DNA of 64,000 nt from Ashinkailepas kermadecensis (taxonomy: Eukaryota; Arthropoda; Thecostraca; Neolepadidae), in the NCBI GenBank assembly GCA_034440615.1, contig JAOTOM010005136.1, positions 62,001-126,000 of the forward strand. The letters run 5' to 3'. The notes below the pieces were generated by a model that searched no databases, had not been told where the DNA came from, and worked only from the letters and a program-made list of their open reading frames with translations. Below, piece by piece: positions 1-13,710 of the stretch. Made by a program: the position numbers and the translations under genes. Positions within the stretch are counted from its first letter, which is position 1. The number at the start of each line of letters is the position of its first letter.

Positions 1-431
1 CAACATCATCGTTGTGTGGTCATCTACATCATCAACGGCCGTGCCATCTGCACGCACACCCTCACCCGCCATCTCCAGATAGATCCAAGAAGTCGAGATC
101 GTTCAATTAAGATTAAACTCAAATATATTAGGATTAGTTGAAACACAAACCTGGAGTGCCAAGTTCGAAAACAAAACCATGGCTTCCAATTCATATCCAG
201 CCTGATGGAAGGAAATATAGAGCTTTCAACCACGGGACACTGTTCCCTAACCAGCTGCGAAGGTGGATATTTTGCTATTTTGAGGAACTTCGGGATCAAA
301 TTGTACCTAATAGACGCTTACCCAATGGCTGTTGGCTGGAAGGCGGAACAGGTGATCGTCATGAAAATGTACTTGCAGAGCACGACATGTGATTCTACAT
401 GGATAGACGAATATTACAAGTTAGAGCATGC
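1..431. other. No gene recognised
   Basis: Only short overlapping open frames occur here (76-91 codons, both strands) and none resembles a known family. The stretch ends at the TTAA that opens the first transposon-like element. Confidence 0.5.
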
Positions 432-590
432 TTAACACGCGCCCTGGAGGGCGTCTGAAAATTACGCGCACTGGAGGGGGGGGGGCGGATTCCGCCCCCC
501 CCCTAAGATTTCGGCTCCTATTAAAGCTGAAGGAACGAAATTCACAGGGTGGATGGGTACGGTAGTGATCTCTATTATGTGCAAATGTAA

Positions 591-628
591 TGACCTTAGG
601 TCAATATCTTCAAGGTCAAATGAGGTCA
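591..628. promoter_or_regulatory. Cluster of nuclear-receptor-like half sites in TTAA element A
   Basis: TGACCT-T-AGGTCA (everted repeat, 1-bp spacer) at 591-603 is followed by two AGGTCA half sites at 613-618 and 623-628, a direct repeat with a 4-bp spacer (DR4). The arrangement recurs in copy B (37445-37482), and a one-mismatch version occurs in copy C. AGGTCA is the known half site of ecdysone-receptor/RXR-type receptors. Function here is inference only. Confidence 0.35.
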
Positions 629-836
629 CATTTGTAAAAAAATGTATTATTTTGTGTGGCTTGGCTTGTCATTGTTATGGATCGCTGTGATTGTGTTTAA
701 ATGCACCAAAATGGGCACCAATGATGTTTTGGGGATTACTAATGATGCAATACAGATGCTAGACCCGACATTTGACCTCAGGTCACCTATATAGCAGCAC
801 TTTATCAGGTCAGTTACCTGTTCCTGTCAGTTACCT

Positions 837-3347
837 GTTCATGTTTTGTGAGGAAATCAGTAGAAACTTTCAGAGGAAATGCCTTATTCTTGGTGACTTT
901 AATCTAAAAGGATATGAAAATGTTGGTGTTGGCTCCCCATCATGTAAACTGTTTAGGAAATGCCTTGAAGAGGACTTGTTCTTACACCAGTTTGTAACGG
1001 AACCAACCAGGCAGGGCTCATTCTTGAACCTTGTCTTCTGAGATTTAAGTGATTTAGTTCAAGACTTGACTGTAGGAGAAACTCTGGGAAGAAGTGACCA
1101 TAACATAATTAGATTCAAGGCACAAATAGCAGGGACAATCAAGGATAATTTGGCAAAGATTCCAAATTTTAACAGGGCAGACTTTGACTGCATGAGAGAG
1201 GCTTTAAGGGCCATAAAATGGGAAGACGAATTCTTTGATTTAAATGCCTGTGAAATGTGGGAAAAGTTCAAATTTTACTTGAGGGAAATTCAGATTAGAC
1301 ATGTCCCCCAAAAGCAAAGGCGCAAAAGAAGGGTAGGAAAGCCAGCATGGCTTACACCAGATTTGAGGAAAGCAATTAAGGCTAAGAAAGATACATTTAG
1401 AGTATTTAAGGAAGCTTCAAATATCGTAAATCTAAGGTCGTATCAAAAAGCTAGAGATGTTGTGAAGCAGAAAACCAGAGCAGCAAAGCGAGCAAAAGAA
1501 TTGGATTTGGCTAGGAAATGTAATGGGGACAGTAAAAAGTTCTTTAGTTTCTACAAGCTAAGTAAAGTTTCAAGCACAATTGGTCCACTAGAAGTAAATG
1601 GGACTATATTGAGTGAGGATGGTGAGATGGTTGAGGAGCTGAGCAAGCAGTTTAAATCAGTGTTTACAGTGGAGGATGTGACTAATCTGCCAACCGTGAA
1701 CCACAGTTCAGTGACAGGTGATCAGATACATGATGTTGATTTCATTGATGGTGATGTTGTTTTCAATTATATCAGAAAAATAAAGCCAAACAAGGCAGCA
1801 GGACCTGATGGAATTTATGCTAGGGTATTGCGGGGAGCTGAAAAGGAACTGGCAATTCCACTTAGTTTAATATTTTGTAGATCAATTTCACAAAATGAAA
1901 TTCCAACAGATTGGAAAAGGGCAAATGTAGTTCCTATATTCAAGAAAGGAGAAAGAGGGAAAGTTGAAAACTATAGGCCAGTAAGCCTCACATCTCTAGT
2001 CTGCAAGGTACTCGAATCAATTATCAAGGATAGAATAGTTGGTTTTCTGGAAGGAAACAGATTGATTCAAGATACTCAACATGGGTTTAGAAAAGGGCGA
2101 TCGTGTCTCACAAATCTCTTGGACTTTTTGAATTTTGCTACAGAACAATTTGATCAGGGAAATCAGGTTGAGGCATATCTTGACTTTAGTAAGGCCTTTG
2201 ACAAGGTACCCCATAAAAGGTTAATGATGCAGCTTCAGGTCCATGGTATTGCAGGTAGCATCCTAAAATTGATAGAGTTGTGGCTTTCAGATAGACAGCA
2301 GAGAGTGATACTAAATGGTACAAAGTCATCATGGCAAAATGTTCATAGTGGAGTCCCCCAGGGGTCGGTACTGGGGACACTATTGTTCATTATATATGTG
2401 AATAGCATTGAATGTGGCCTAAGCAGTAAGGTTTTGAAACTTGCGGATGATTTGAAGATCTTTAGGGCAATAACAGGGCACAATGAGCAGGTTTTGCTGC
2501 AGAAAGACTTAGACGAGCTTGTAAAGTGGTCCGAAAAATGGCAAATGAAGTTTAATTTTGATAAGTGCAAAGTCATGCATGTAGGTAGGCAGCATATGAA
2601 GGCTCCATACTTGATGGGTGGCCAAGTACTATCTGTGACTCAGCAGGAGAAGGACTCAGGTGTTATTTTGAACACAAAATTGGGGGCATCAGAACAGACC
2701 AAAGAAGCCAGGAAAAAGGCACTAAGAATGCTTGGGGCAATACAGAGGAACGTGTCATACAAAAGTGAGAAGGTCATCAGGAAGCTTTACTGTGCATATG
2801 TCAGGCCACATTTGGAATACTGTGTCCAAGCTTGGTCCCCTAGTTATGAGAAAGATTGTTGGCTTTTAGAGAGAGTACAAAAGAGGGCAACAAAAATGAT
2901 TAATGGTATAGGCAACCTGGCATATGTTTTCACTTAGATATAGAAGGCTGAGAGGAGATCTCATCGAGGTTTTTAAATTTGCTCATGGTCAGGAACAGGA
3001 ATATCTCAGGGAAATGTTTGAATTTAACAGAAATGATGCAATTAGTGGTCATCAATTCAAAATTAAAGTTAATCACAGCAGGACAAGGTTAAGACAGTCT
3101 TTCTTCACCAACAGGGTAGTAGAACACTGGAACCAGCTGCCAGGAACCATTGTCAGTAGCAACACATTGAACATCTTTACAAACGGCATAGACAATCATT
3201 ATAAGAATAGGGGGCTTATTTTTCTGTATTCCAGGGAGGATTGATCGACAGATTTGGTGGGCAAGTGGTTAAGTGTCCAAAGTTCAACCAAGAAGGGCCC
3301 TTGTGGCTCATAGTTGCACTGATCTTTTATGTCTTTATGTCTTTATG
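837..3347 (+). mobile_element. CR1-like non-LTR retrotransposon, 5'-truncated copy A
   Basis: A LINE lacking its 5' part, starting inside the endonuclease domain and ending in an 8-bp tandem tail (TTTATGTC repeats, about 3324-3347). Short 8-mer tails of this kind are typical of CR1 elements, which lack poly(A). It interrupts TTAA element A in the motif that reads TACCTGTTCC..TTACC in the uninterrupted copy C; an extra partial copy of 'cagttacctgttc' at 810-840 marks the 5' junction. Its 3' UTR differs from that of copy B at 37932-39434. Confidence 0.85.
838..3243 (+). pseudogene. LINE ORF2 remnant: endonuclease C-terminus plus reverse transcriptase
   Basis: The frame opens with the end of an APE-type endonuclease: ILGDFN near 880 and SDHN near 1095, two of its catalytic motifs. 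A single in-frame TGA at 1039-1041 separates them. From 1066 the frame runs 623 codons through the reverse transcriptase: AGPDG near residue 245, FSKAFDKVPH near 373, GVPQGSVLG near 429, catalytic L-A-D-D near 459 (copy B has F-A-D-D), then the CR1-type C-terminal region (RPHLEYC near 580). It stops early at 2935-2937: compared with copy B, 26 bp are missing after 'ggcatatg', shifting the frame. The lost frame resumes at 2924-3243 (106 codons, with the HWNQLPG motif). Inactive as it stands. Confidence 0.9.
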
Positions 3348-3895
3348 TTCCAGTTACCGGAACCGGGCCGCCCACCCGACTGCTCTGTCGGGCAGCTCGG
3401 CGCAATCGGCTTCGCGAAGAAAGGAGTGAAGTACATGAATAAAGTATGTAAACGCAATGACAAACAGTACAAATGACAAACAGTAGTGCATTTATGACAA
3501 CATTCCAGTTGATCAAGTTTGGTTCAAATAACCTGCCATGAACTTGACCTGACTTGACCTCGGTGACCTAACATGATCTTGAAACTATGTAGCATATCAA
3601 TATACATCAAATAAGTCTCTAGTGTTGCCAAGAACACTTCCCTTTTGCGAACATACGGGAAGCGCATCAGCGCCGATTTTCGTGGTCTGGCGCTACGAAT
3701 ATTTTTTACTTTAACGGCCCCTAACTCGAAACATTTTCCGCCGATTTCCATTTGTCTTGCTTTAAACGACGCGCGGTCATTTCTAAGCAGGTACGCAGAA
3801 AACACGTATATCGACCGGTAAAATCTGCAGTTATGTACGAAAAATCGGAGGGGTAGGCAGATTTCGTCCCCCCCCCCCTCCACTGCGCGTGTTAA

Positions 3896-4693
3896 TTCAC
3901 GTGGATTAACTTTCATGCAGTTCAAGATTGTTAATAAAAAATATGATATTGGAACGGTACCCGCAGTGAGACTAAGAATGATCAACTATCCTCATCAATT
4001 TCCGCCCTCGTGAACGTTTGAGGAAAATATTGACGATGGTTGGAAACAGCACTTGTGATGACTGGTGGGAAACCCTGATAACTTGCCAAACTTGTGAGCA
4101 ATGCATGGCGTTGAAATACCGATGGATTTCCTAAAAATGAACTGCTTCCGCAGTCACACAGATATTACGATTCTCCGTGCCTAAATGATTCAGCTTGTTA
4201 GCAAAGTCGCTGTAGTCATCGATAGTTGCTGGAAATTCGCCAATTGTGGTCTAGTGACCCAGGTTTTAGTGTACATTAGACATAGAGGAATGTAATGTAA
4301 TGCACATTTTTGCTTATAACACTAAATCAAGAGACTCACATTGGCACCGGACCATCCCCTGGTCAAGTGCCGTGCAGCTGTGATGCCAAATTGTTTTCGT
4401 GATCACGTCAGATGTATCACGACGGAGGTCGGAGCAGATCCTGCCATCTAACGTTAGTATTTGTCAATAGACGTTACGCGCTTGCATCGCGCAGCGTCCG
4501 AGCTGTGGACAGAACATACGAATAGGTGGCGCTTGTCGGCCCACTGAATGCGCTGTACAGCAGCCAAATCTGAAGTAACCGAGAATCTCGCGGATTGTAT
4601 GGAGGAAAGATGCGGTTGATGGTAGGCATGGGTTCTTCATTTGATGGTCGCATTCAAAATTTAGCTGACGGCTGTCTAGCACATCAGCGTTTC
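3896..4693. other. No gene recognised
   Basis: AT-moderate sequence between two TTAA-bounded segments. A 72-codon minus-strand frame at 4464-4682 has no recognisable motif. Confidence 0.5.
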
Positions 4694-5747
4694 TTAACCC
4701 TCTCAGTGCTGGGTTATTGACTGCACATTTTCCCCAAGGTTTTTTCTTAGCTAACTTCTAAGTCGTCCAGGACAACTTGAAACTTATGCTATCCTATAAT
4801 TATAGATTTCGCCTTTGTCATGATCTGGTATTTGAGACCATTCAGGTTACGAAGCTAGGGCAGGTAAAACTCAGATCACGACCTCGATCCAAAGCGGGTT
4901 TTAAACGTGCATTGATGCATTTATCATGGATTAACAGCAAAAGATGTGGTCAAAGGATATATAACTGCATTGAAGTGATGAAGAAAAATACAAGGATGCA
5001 AAAGGATGACCTCAAGATAGATCATCACGTCAAACTGAGAATTAGACTGTGAACGTTGTTAGACGTAATATTGCATATAATTGATAAAAATACGACATCG
5101 TGCAATGAAAAATTACGTCCTTTGCAAGCATCGTAAGCGCCACTTCAATATCAGGTTTGGTCACTGAGAAATGACGTGAAAAGTCCAGAGTGTACATTAA
5201 AAGTCCATAGTAACTTTGCGCGCCAATTTTGTTTGTGAATGAGCGTGGTGAATATTCTAAACCTATATTTTCATCCTTTAAAGCAAAGTGGTGTGATATC
5301 TTTGGAATGCTCTAAAAGCATGGATTGCATTTTATTTTGCGTTGGCGTCACATATCACCTTTCTCAGCACAATCTATTTTGAAAATTGTCATCTTGAACG
5401 GTTCGTCACAGATGTTATCGTATTTGACCTTGACCTAATCGGCAACCTTGACCTTGGCACGAGCCAAGATGCTCGATGAAGTTCGCGACTTGTATATCAC
5501 TGTCATTGAAACATGCAATCACATTTGTTTCATCATCAAGGCCTAGAAACCATGGTGACTCCCTGATGACTGACTGCATCGCGACATGGACCTAAACGAC
5601 CTGATGACCTTCCCCACACATACCATAATTCGTGGATGATGTGGCAATTTCCATCCCTTCCCATTTCGTTCCGAATTGAGATGAAACTACATGACGAAAT
5701 TGGAATGCTGCGCGCCGGAAGACAAATCTGATGATGCGCAATTTCTA

Positions 5748-5945
5748 ACACGTGCACCGAAGGGGCGCAATCCGCCCACCACTCATTTTTTCAACGATAT
5801 CTTATAAGCGACCGGGTGAATTGCAATAAAATGTTCTGTTTTTCTTCTAAATTAATTGGCGCATCCCATGCTAAATCTAAATCCCCGTTGGTAATCGTAC
5901 AATCTGAGCTGGTGCAAAGTTGACCGCCCGGCCGGACGGCAGCCC
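5748..5945 (+). repeat. Dispersed repeat, copy 1 (partner near 53600-53800)
   Basis: From 'gggcgcaatccgcccacc' through 'caacgatatct' and 'ttggtaa' to the start of 'ttgaccgcc', the order of words matches 53625-53800. The start resembles the G/C-run end of the TTAA-CACGCGC family, suggesting a related but older element. Confidence 0.5.
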
Positions 5946-7074
5946 GGCCGCTGAGAGTTCAAGGTCACAAATGTTTCGTCGGTGCAGTGGTGCGGCGGAG
6001 CGGTGGCGAGGTGTAGAGGCCGATCTCGACTTCATTTGGCCTGAAAGTATTGACCTAGTATCATGAAATTGATACTGAAGCAAGTTTACTCCAGCAGCAA
6101 TTTATCCTACAAATTGTGTGCCTCTAACTCAAAGACCGATCTCGACATTATTTGACCCTGAAGGCTGATTTGATTATTTGACCCTGATCTAGGATCACGA
6201 AATTGATACTGAAGGGAGTTTACTACAGCAGCAATTTATCCTCCAAATTGTGTGCTTCTAGCTCCATCAATTTCCGAGAAATTATGGGGGCCGATTCCTC
6301 CCCTCTCCGATGCGTGCTATGTGAGAGGTCCTACGGTGCGGGAGTTGAGCGTTTCGCCAGCCGGTAAATGCTTGCGAAGGACTGCGTTGGACAATAATCA
6401 TGCTCGTTCAACTCTAATTCAGACCGCATAAGCATCCCAGAAGGCAATTTAGATAGGACAATGTCGTGCACAATTAACTGAGGTCAGTGACCTCACATGA
6501 CCTCGATTGGATGATATATGTGACGACACGATCTGAGGACATTGAAACAGATAAAATGTCGACTACTTGAACACATAAGCAGCATGAATACATTCCGATC
6601 TACTGTCACATCTACGAATTTTGCGAAAATGCATCGAGTCATTTCGGAGGGAGCGGAAGCACTGGTCGCTCAGCTCGCCGGCACTGCTGCCACCGCTGCC
6701 GGTTTGCGTTGTTGGTGTCGGGCCGTACTATGGTCCGGCTTAGTTGGCGAGCATCGTCTTTACAAAATGTATCTGACCCGATGCCGGCCTGTTTTTATGT
6801 CCGCCTTGGTGTCATATTTGTGCATGGTAGCACGTCAAGCAGCCTGTGCAGTGCTGGAAATCCCAGGTAGATCGGACGTGGTTTGGATCCCCTGGTTTGG
6901 TATCCTGCTGTCAATTTGTCATTCTCCCTTTTGAATCTGAAAATATGTCTTGAAAATAAGGACTGGGAGCCTTACTTCTTCATGAACGAAACGAACCCCG
7001 GGGACTCATGTAGTTGAGAAGCCTTACATTGTTTATTATCGCTGAGAAGCCACAAGTCCTAACTGGGTGATGTT

Positions 7075-7205
7075 TTCAAAAAAATTTTTTTTTATTTAAA
7101 ATTTATTTGGTTTTGGGTGGGGGGTAAAAAATCTTTCTCTTTACCAAATAAAAAAAAATCTTTAAATTTTTATTGTTGGCTCGTTTTTTGGGGGGAGGAC
7201 AACAC
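7075..7205. other. Low-complexity A/T/G homopolymer patch
   Basis: A run of A, T and G homopolymers broken by short words, unlike the flanks. It could be genuine low-complexity DNA or a poorly polished assembly patch. Confidence 0.4.
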
Positions 7206-7510
7206 ACTTCCCTTTCGCGAAAATACCACTTGCTTCGGCGTACGCATCCGGGTATTAAATAAGCTCCAATAATTTACTGAAATTTGTTAGCAAGTGACAC
7301 ATCATAGTAGCAATTTGGCCAACGCAACGCTAAATAACTTCCTACCTCTCGCGACGCAGTGGAGGGTGAGTCCATTAATGAAGTCCTTAACAAAATATAT
7401 CCTAGTTATTATTGAATATTAAGTCCTCAACAAAATTATAGTTCAACCTAAATAGAGAGATGCGAAAAACGGAATTTTGTAGCTCCATCGTTTAATTTTT
7501 AGAGTTGCTT

Positions 7511-7616
7511 AGCATTTTTTTATCACCTTTCTTGTTTGACTTTCCGGATCAGGTCAAGCAAGTCAATGTCGGAGTGCAATCAGTCGCCAGGTCTTTGCCG
7601 TTGATTTCAGACTCTG
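7511..7616 (+). repeat. Dispersed repeat, copy 1 (partner at 40795-40902)
   Basis: Shares ordered words with 40795-40902: 'gatcag.tcaagca.gtcaat', 'cagtcagtc.cc.ggtc', 'tttgccgt' and 'ctgg'. I estimate three quarters of bases match by eye. No coding potential. Confidence 0.5.
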
Positions 7617-8530
7617 GTTATGGAACACATGCGATTTCGTGTTTCACTACCGATGATATGCGAACTGGGAACTTATTCTAACCAGACACATGCAAAGGCC
7701 AACATCACCCATCAGATCGATGTCAAGAACTTGGAAATATGTGATGAACTGTCGAAGCTGACGATTTTCGAAGCCTATTGTTCTAAAATGAGATGAATAT
7801 GAAAGCTAAAACAAGACTATATTTTGATATTTTGTTTTGAAATAAAGCAACCTAAAAATGAGCATTGTTGATAATGTCGGGACCATTTTCAAATGATATT
7901 TCGGATGTTAATCACATTAAAAACTAAATCGGTCTACAAGATAACCTTGATTTAACCACTTTGCCTGATAATAATCTGCATTGCAGCCACCGGGGCAAAT
8001 GGAATACCTGTTCCGCAGGGACGTTTCAGGTCATGTCTCCGGGACCTTGCCTCATATTGTCGTAAACCTGGGAACATTTTAGAACATATAATGGATCCGT
8101 TATCTGGATTTGGGATTTTCACCAACATTAATTAGTCTCGAGTTATGCAGCAATCTATTTTTCTAGCTTAGCCTTTCACATTACCTGGTGACCTGACTTG
8201 AGGCTTCTCTATGTTCTTCGCATTTTTCCTTGACCACTTGTGCATACATTTGTCTTGATGTTTTTGCGGTATCTTGTGCGGTTTGTTCACGAGAAATGCT
8301 TCAACGTATATCTAAAACCGCATTGACATGAGGCTGCAATCTGACTTTGGCCTGCCCAAGTTATGGGACGTTGATAGACAGGATCTTCGTTTTTACAAAT
8401 ATGCGTTCATCAATTGTAGGACGGTGCACCACAGTTGACAGTGATGTCCTCAGCGGCTAGGAGTTACATGAGGAACCCCTAGAGGAGTGTGAAATTGACC
8501 CTTCAACCAACATGTCACTGGGAGGGTTAA

Positions 8531-9376
<846 letters not shown>

Positions 9377-9379
<3 letters not shown>

Positions 9380-9985
9380 TCGAGTACCTAGGATTCGCGC
9401 TATGGGGAACCGATTGGGGGGGGGAAGGGGGCAACTATCCCCATTAAAAAAAATCCCCGTATTTTTCAAAGGGGCACATTATACATTTTTAAAATACAAT
9501 TATTAGTGACCAACTTAATTTCCTGTGGAAGGCCCCAATCTACCACCATCGTCTCTGAGTCACCGGATTTCAACTCTAACCCTTGGTATCCTTTCGTAAG
9601 TCACCCGACACTGCTGAAATTACACCGGTAACAAATCACTCGTAAATGCAAAATTTTCCAATTTCAGGCATTTCAGTTTATGACGCTTGATCGCCAAAAC
9701 GCCAACGTTCCTGCATTTGTACACCCGCCTTGCGCATTCGTCGCATTCGCCACACTTCGTGCGATTTTCGGGTTTCTGCTAGGCCTCCTACATTTTGCTA
9801 ATTGCTTCCACATGATAGTCTTGTGCCATATTTCATGTGTGGAATGCTTGGTATGGGGGTTCGCTTGGAAAGTACGATTAATTTAATTCGATGGTTAGTT
9901 TTCTTCTTCCCACATTTGCTGGTGGTCAAGAAATCTGGATACCCGCTGAGCTTTGATCCACCGCATCTCTTTGGTTAAATGCGCC
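9377..9985. other. No gene recognised
   Basis: Unique-looking DNA between the TA tract and the GC-phased array. A 68-codon frame at 9680-9886 has no recognisable motif. Confidence 0.4.
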
Positions 9986-9989
9986 CCCA

Positions 9990-12645
9990 GATTCTCTACC
10001 GAACCGTGGTCCTACCAAGGAGATCTTTTTTGGACCCGTTGCATTTTTCGTCATCTACGGATGTGTTTTATGGCTCCAGCCAATTTTTATGAAGGGCCTG
10101 GTACATTTTGGAGAACCGGCTCTTTAAAAAAAAGAAGTTTTGCTGCTTTTCGTGCACCGACGATATTTTTGGAGTACCGGCGCGTTTTTTGAAGATCACG
10201 ATGTGTATATTTGATGTCCAGTCTTTTTGTTCCTGTTTAGGGCCATGTGGTGCTTTGAGGTCCGATCCGGTCGCATGGCCCCGGTGTGCTTTTATGGACT
10301 CTGTAGTGTTTTTCTAAAGCTCCCGGAGTTTTTATTTAGAGCTGCAGCGCATGTTTTAGGGACCTGCCGCGATTTGCGAAACTCAGTACACTTTGGAGGG
10401 CCCTGGTGCTTTTTCGGCCTCCCGTTGTGTTCTTAGGGTCCCGCTGGATTTAATTGGGTCTCCCGACGCACATTTGTTAGATCCAGCACGATTTTTGAGG
10501 CTCTGGTGTAATTTCTCGGGGTCCCGGCGCGACTTTTCGGGCCCAAGCGCGTAATTCTGGTGGGATCCGAAGCCAGCTTTCCTGGGTACGACGCAATTTT
10601 TCGTGCCTTCTGAGATTCTAAGTCCGAGTCCCGGTGTGATTTGTCGGGCCCCAGCGCCATATTCTTGCGTTCAGCCGCGATTTTTCGAGCTCCAGTATGT
10701 TTTTTGGGCTGTATGCGATTTTTTAAGGCATCTGGTGGTATGTTTATGGCTCCGGAGCGATTTCCCGTACTCGGACATATATTTTTCGGAAATTCTCCTT
10801 ATTCTGGAGGGCTCCGGTTTAATATTCCTCGGGCCCCAATTCAATATCTGTGGTCATGCTGTGCTTATTTAAGGCCATCGACGCCACTTTTTTGGAGACC
10901 CGAGGGAAATTTTCGATGCCCAGACCAGATTTTCTCGGACTACCGACGGAAATTTTGGGCCCCGAGCATGATACTTGGGGGCTCGACGCGAGTTCCTGGG
11001 GAGCGTTGCACTTCACTGGGCCCCAGCGCGATTTTGTCGGGCCCCGGCGCAAATTTTCGGCCCGGTGAAAGTTTTTTTGGTGCCAGCTGTATTTATGTAG
11101 AGCCCCCTACGCGACTTCTCGGGGCCAGGACACAAATTTATGGAGCCTAAGAACTATTTTTGGGGACCTGGCGCATTCTTGGCAGCCCACGCCTTCAGGA
11201 GGCGGGGGCATTTTCCTCTCTAGTACACCACTGCGGCTACTCAACGAGTTTTCCTTCAGCCGATGGCACCCCTCAATATAGCAGAAAAAGCCCTTCGAAT
11301 AATTTTCTTTCACGATCTGTTCGGATTTTTTGTTCTGTGCTCGGGTCGATTCGATTATGGGTCCCTTTGTGATTTTTGCGGTCGAGTTCTATTTTTTGTA
11401 AGTCACATGCGCGATATTTGTAGGCCCCGGTACGATTTTCCGGGCTCCAAGTGCATTTTTGTCGTGCACCAGCACGCTTCATTTCCGGCGCCCGACGCGT
11501 TTTTAGGGTCTTTCACGCAATTGTTCTGGCCGCAGAGTGACGTTCCGTGCATGGATTGATATTCAGAAAGCCGGCTTCGACTTTTTGGGCTCCGGCGGGA
11601 CATTTTGGGCCCCCAGTGTGACTTTCAACGGCAGCGATGCGACTTTTTTGGGTCTAAGTACAATCTTTGAACCCGTCTTCATTTGTGGGGATCCCTATTG
11701 CGAGTTTTAGTGGCCTCGACACGGTTTTGGTGGCCCAACACATTTTGGAGGCTTTTGGAACTATTTGTGAGACCTCAGAATGATTTTCCACGTCAGAACT
11801 GTTTTTTTCCTCGTTTTCCCGGCTTCATTTTCGTGGGTGGTCCCGATGAATCCTCTTGGGGCCCTGGTGCGACCTGTTAAGCCCCTAGCGTGATTTTCAG
11901 AGGACCGGGCGCGACTTTTTGGTACCGCCAGGCTCAGGGTGATTTTCAGGGGCCCCGGCACGACCTCTTGGGATTCCAATCGCGATTTTCAAGAACCCGG
12001 CACGACATTTTTGGCCCCAATGTGATTTTCATGGCCCAGGCGCGAACGTTTTGCAGCCCCAGCGTGATTTTCATGAGCCCCGGTTCGACTTTTGGGAGCC
12101 ACAGGACGACTTTCAGGGGCCCGACCCGATCTTTTGGACCCCAGCGTGATTTTTAGGGGCCCAGCCTTTTTGTCCCCCATCGTGATTATCAAGGTCCCCG
12201 GCACGACTTTTTGGGGCATCCAGCATGATTTTTAGGAGCGCATATGCAAACTTATGAGGCCCCCAGTGTAATTTTCAGGGTACCCGGTCCGACTTTTTGG
12301 GGACCACAGCGCGATTTTCCAGTAGTTCGTCCCGACCATTTGGGCCCCAGTGTGATTTTCATGGGCCTGGCCAGTCTTTTTTGGGCCACAGCGTCATTTT
12401 CTGGGGCCACGGCGATACTTCTTGGGCCCCCAGCGTGATTTCCATGGGTCCGGCCTGACCATTTGAGGCCCCAGCGTGATTTTCGGGGGTCCCGGCGCGA
12501 CCTTTTTTTGGCCCAGCGGTATCTTCAGGGGCCCGGTCCCACTTTTTGGAGCCGCCGGCGTCATTTTTAGGAGCCCCGGAACGATACTGGGGGCCCCAAT
12601 GTGATACTTGGGGACCCCATAACCTCTCTGGGGTTGGGGGCAACT
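9990..12645 (+). repeat. Degenerate GC-phased minisatellite array 1
   Basis: About 2.6 kb in which words such as 'gggccccagcgtgattttc' recur every ~30 bp with very poor identity between units. The pattern is (G/C)GGCCCC-(A/C)GC(G/A)(C/T)GA-TTTTT, often with alternating 'gcgtgattttca' and 'gcacgactttttg' half units in the later part (11880-12600). Because 30 is a multiple of three, frames through it read a pseudo-periodic Gly-Pro...Phe peptide; these frames are not genes. From about 11205 onward it is homologous to the second array at 15715-16770. It ends near 12650-12672 with 'caactaccccc' and 'cggtatgccact', shared with that array. Confidence 0.8.
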
Positions 12646-12712
12646 ACCCCCAATGCCCCCTTCGGTATGCCACTTGTACGCTATGCATATATATGCATAT
12701 ATGCATATAGTA

Positions 12713-13710
<998 letters not shown>

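Larger units (their letters stand above)
432..3895 (+). mobile_element. TTAA-flanked DNA element, copy A, split by a LINE
   Basis: The outer ends read TTAA-CACGCGCCCTGG at 432-447 and CACTGCGCGTG-TTAA at 3881-3895, so the element has short inverted ends (CACGCGC/GCGCGTG) and a TTAA target duplication, the signature used by piggyBac-type cut-and-paste transposons. Just inside each end is a G/C-run palindrome around 'gcggattccgc'. The body shares its left part with 37287-37680 and its right part with the reverse complement of 60627-61000. It codes for no transposase, so it would be non-autonomous. A CR1-like LINE sits inside it (about 837-3347). The piggyBac assignment is inferred from the TTAA alone, since the ends do not begin with the usual CCC. 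Confidence 0.75.
4694..8530. mobile_element. Possible 3.8-kb TTAA-bounded element
   Basis: TTAA-CCCTCTCAGTG at 4694-4708 faces CACTGGGAGGG-TTAA at 8516-8530. The inverted ends differ at one base and begin with CCC, as piggyBac ends do. No transposase-like frame lies between. The longest frame, 6542-6934 (130 codons), is unlike anything I know. The inside includes a repeat shared with 53.6 kb and one shared with 40.8 kb, so the segment could be composite or two ends that happen to face each other. Confidence 0.35.

Noticed and set aside
3524..3985. 153-codon minus-strand frame, similar to frames at 39413-39694 and 60599-60811
   Set aside because: Similar only because these are the same end of three TTAA-element copies; the frame is broken differently in each and resembles no transposase.
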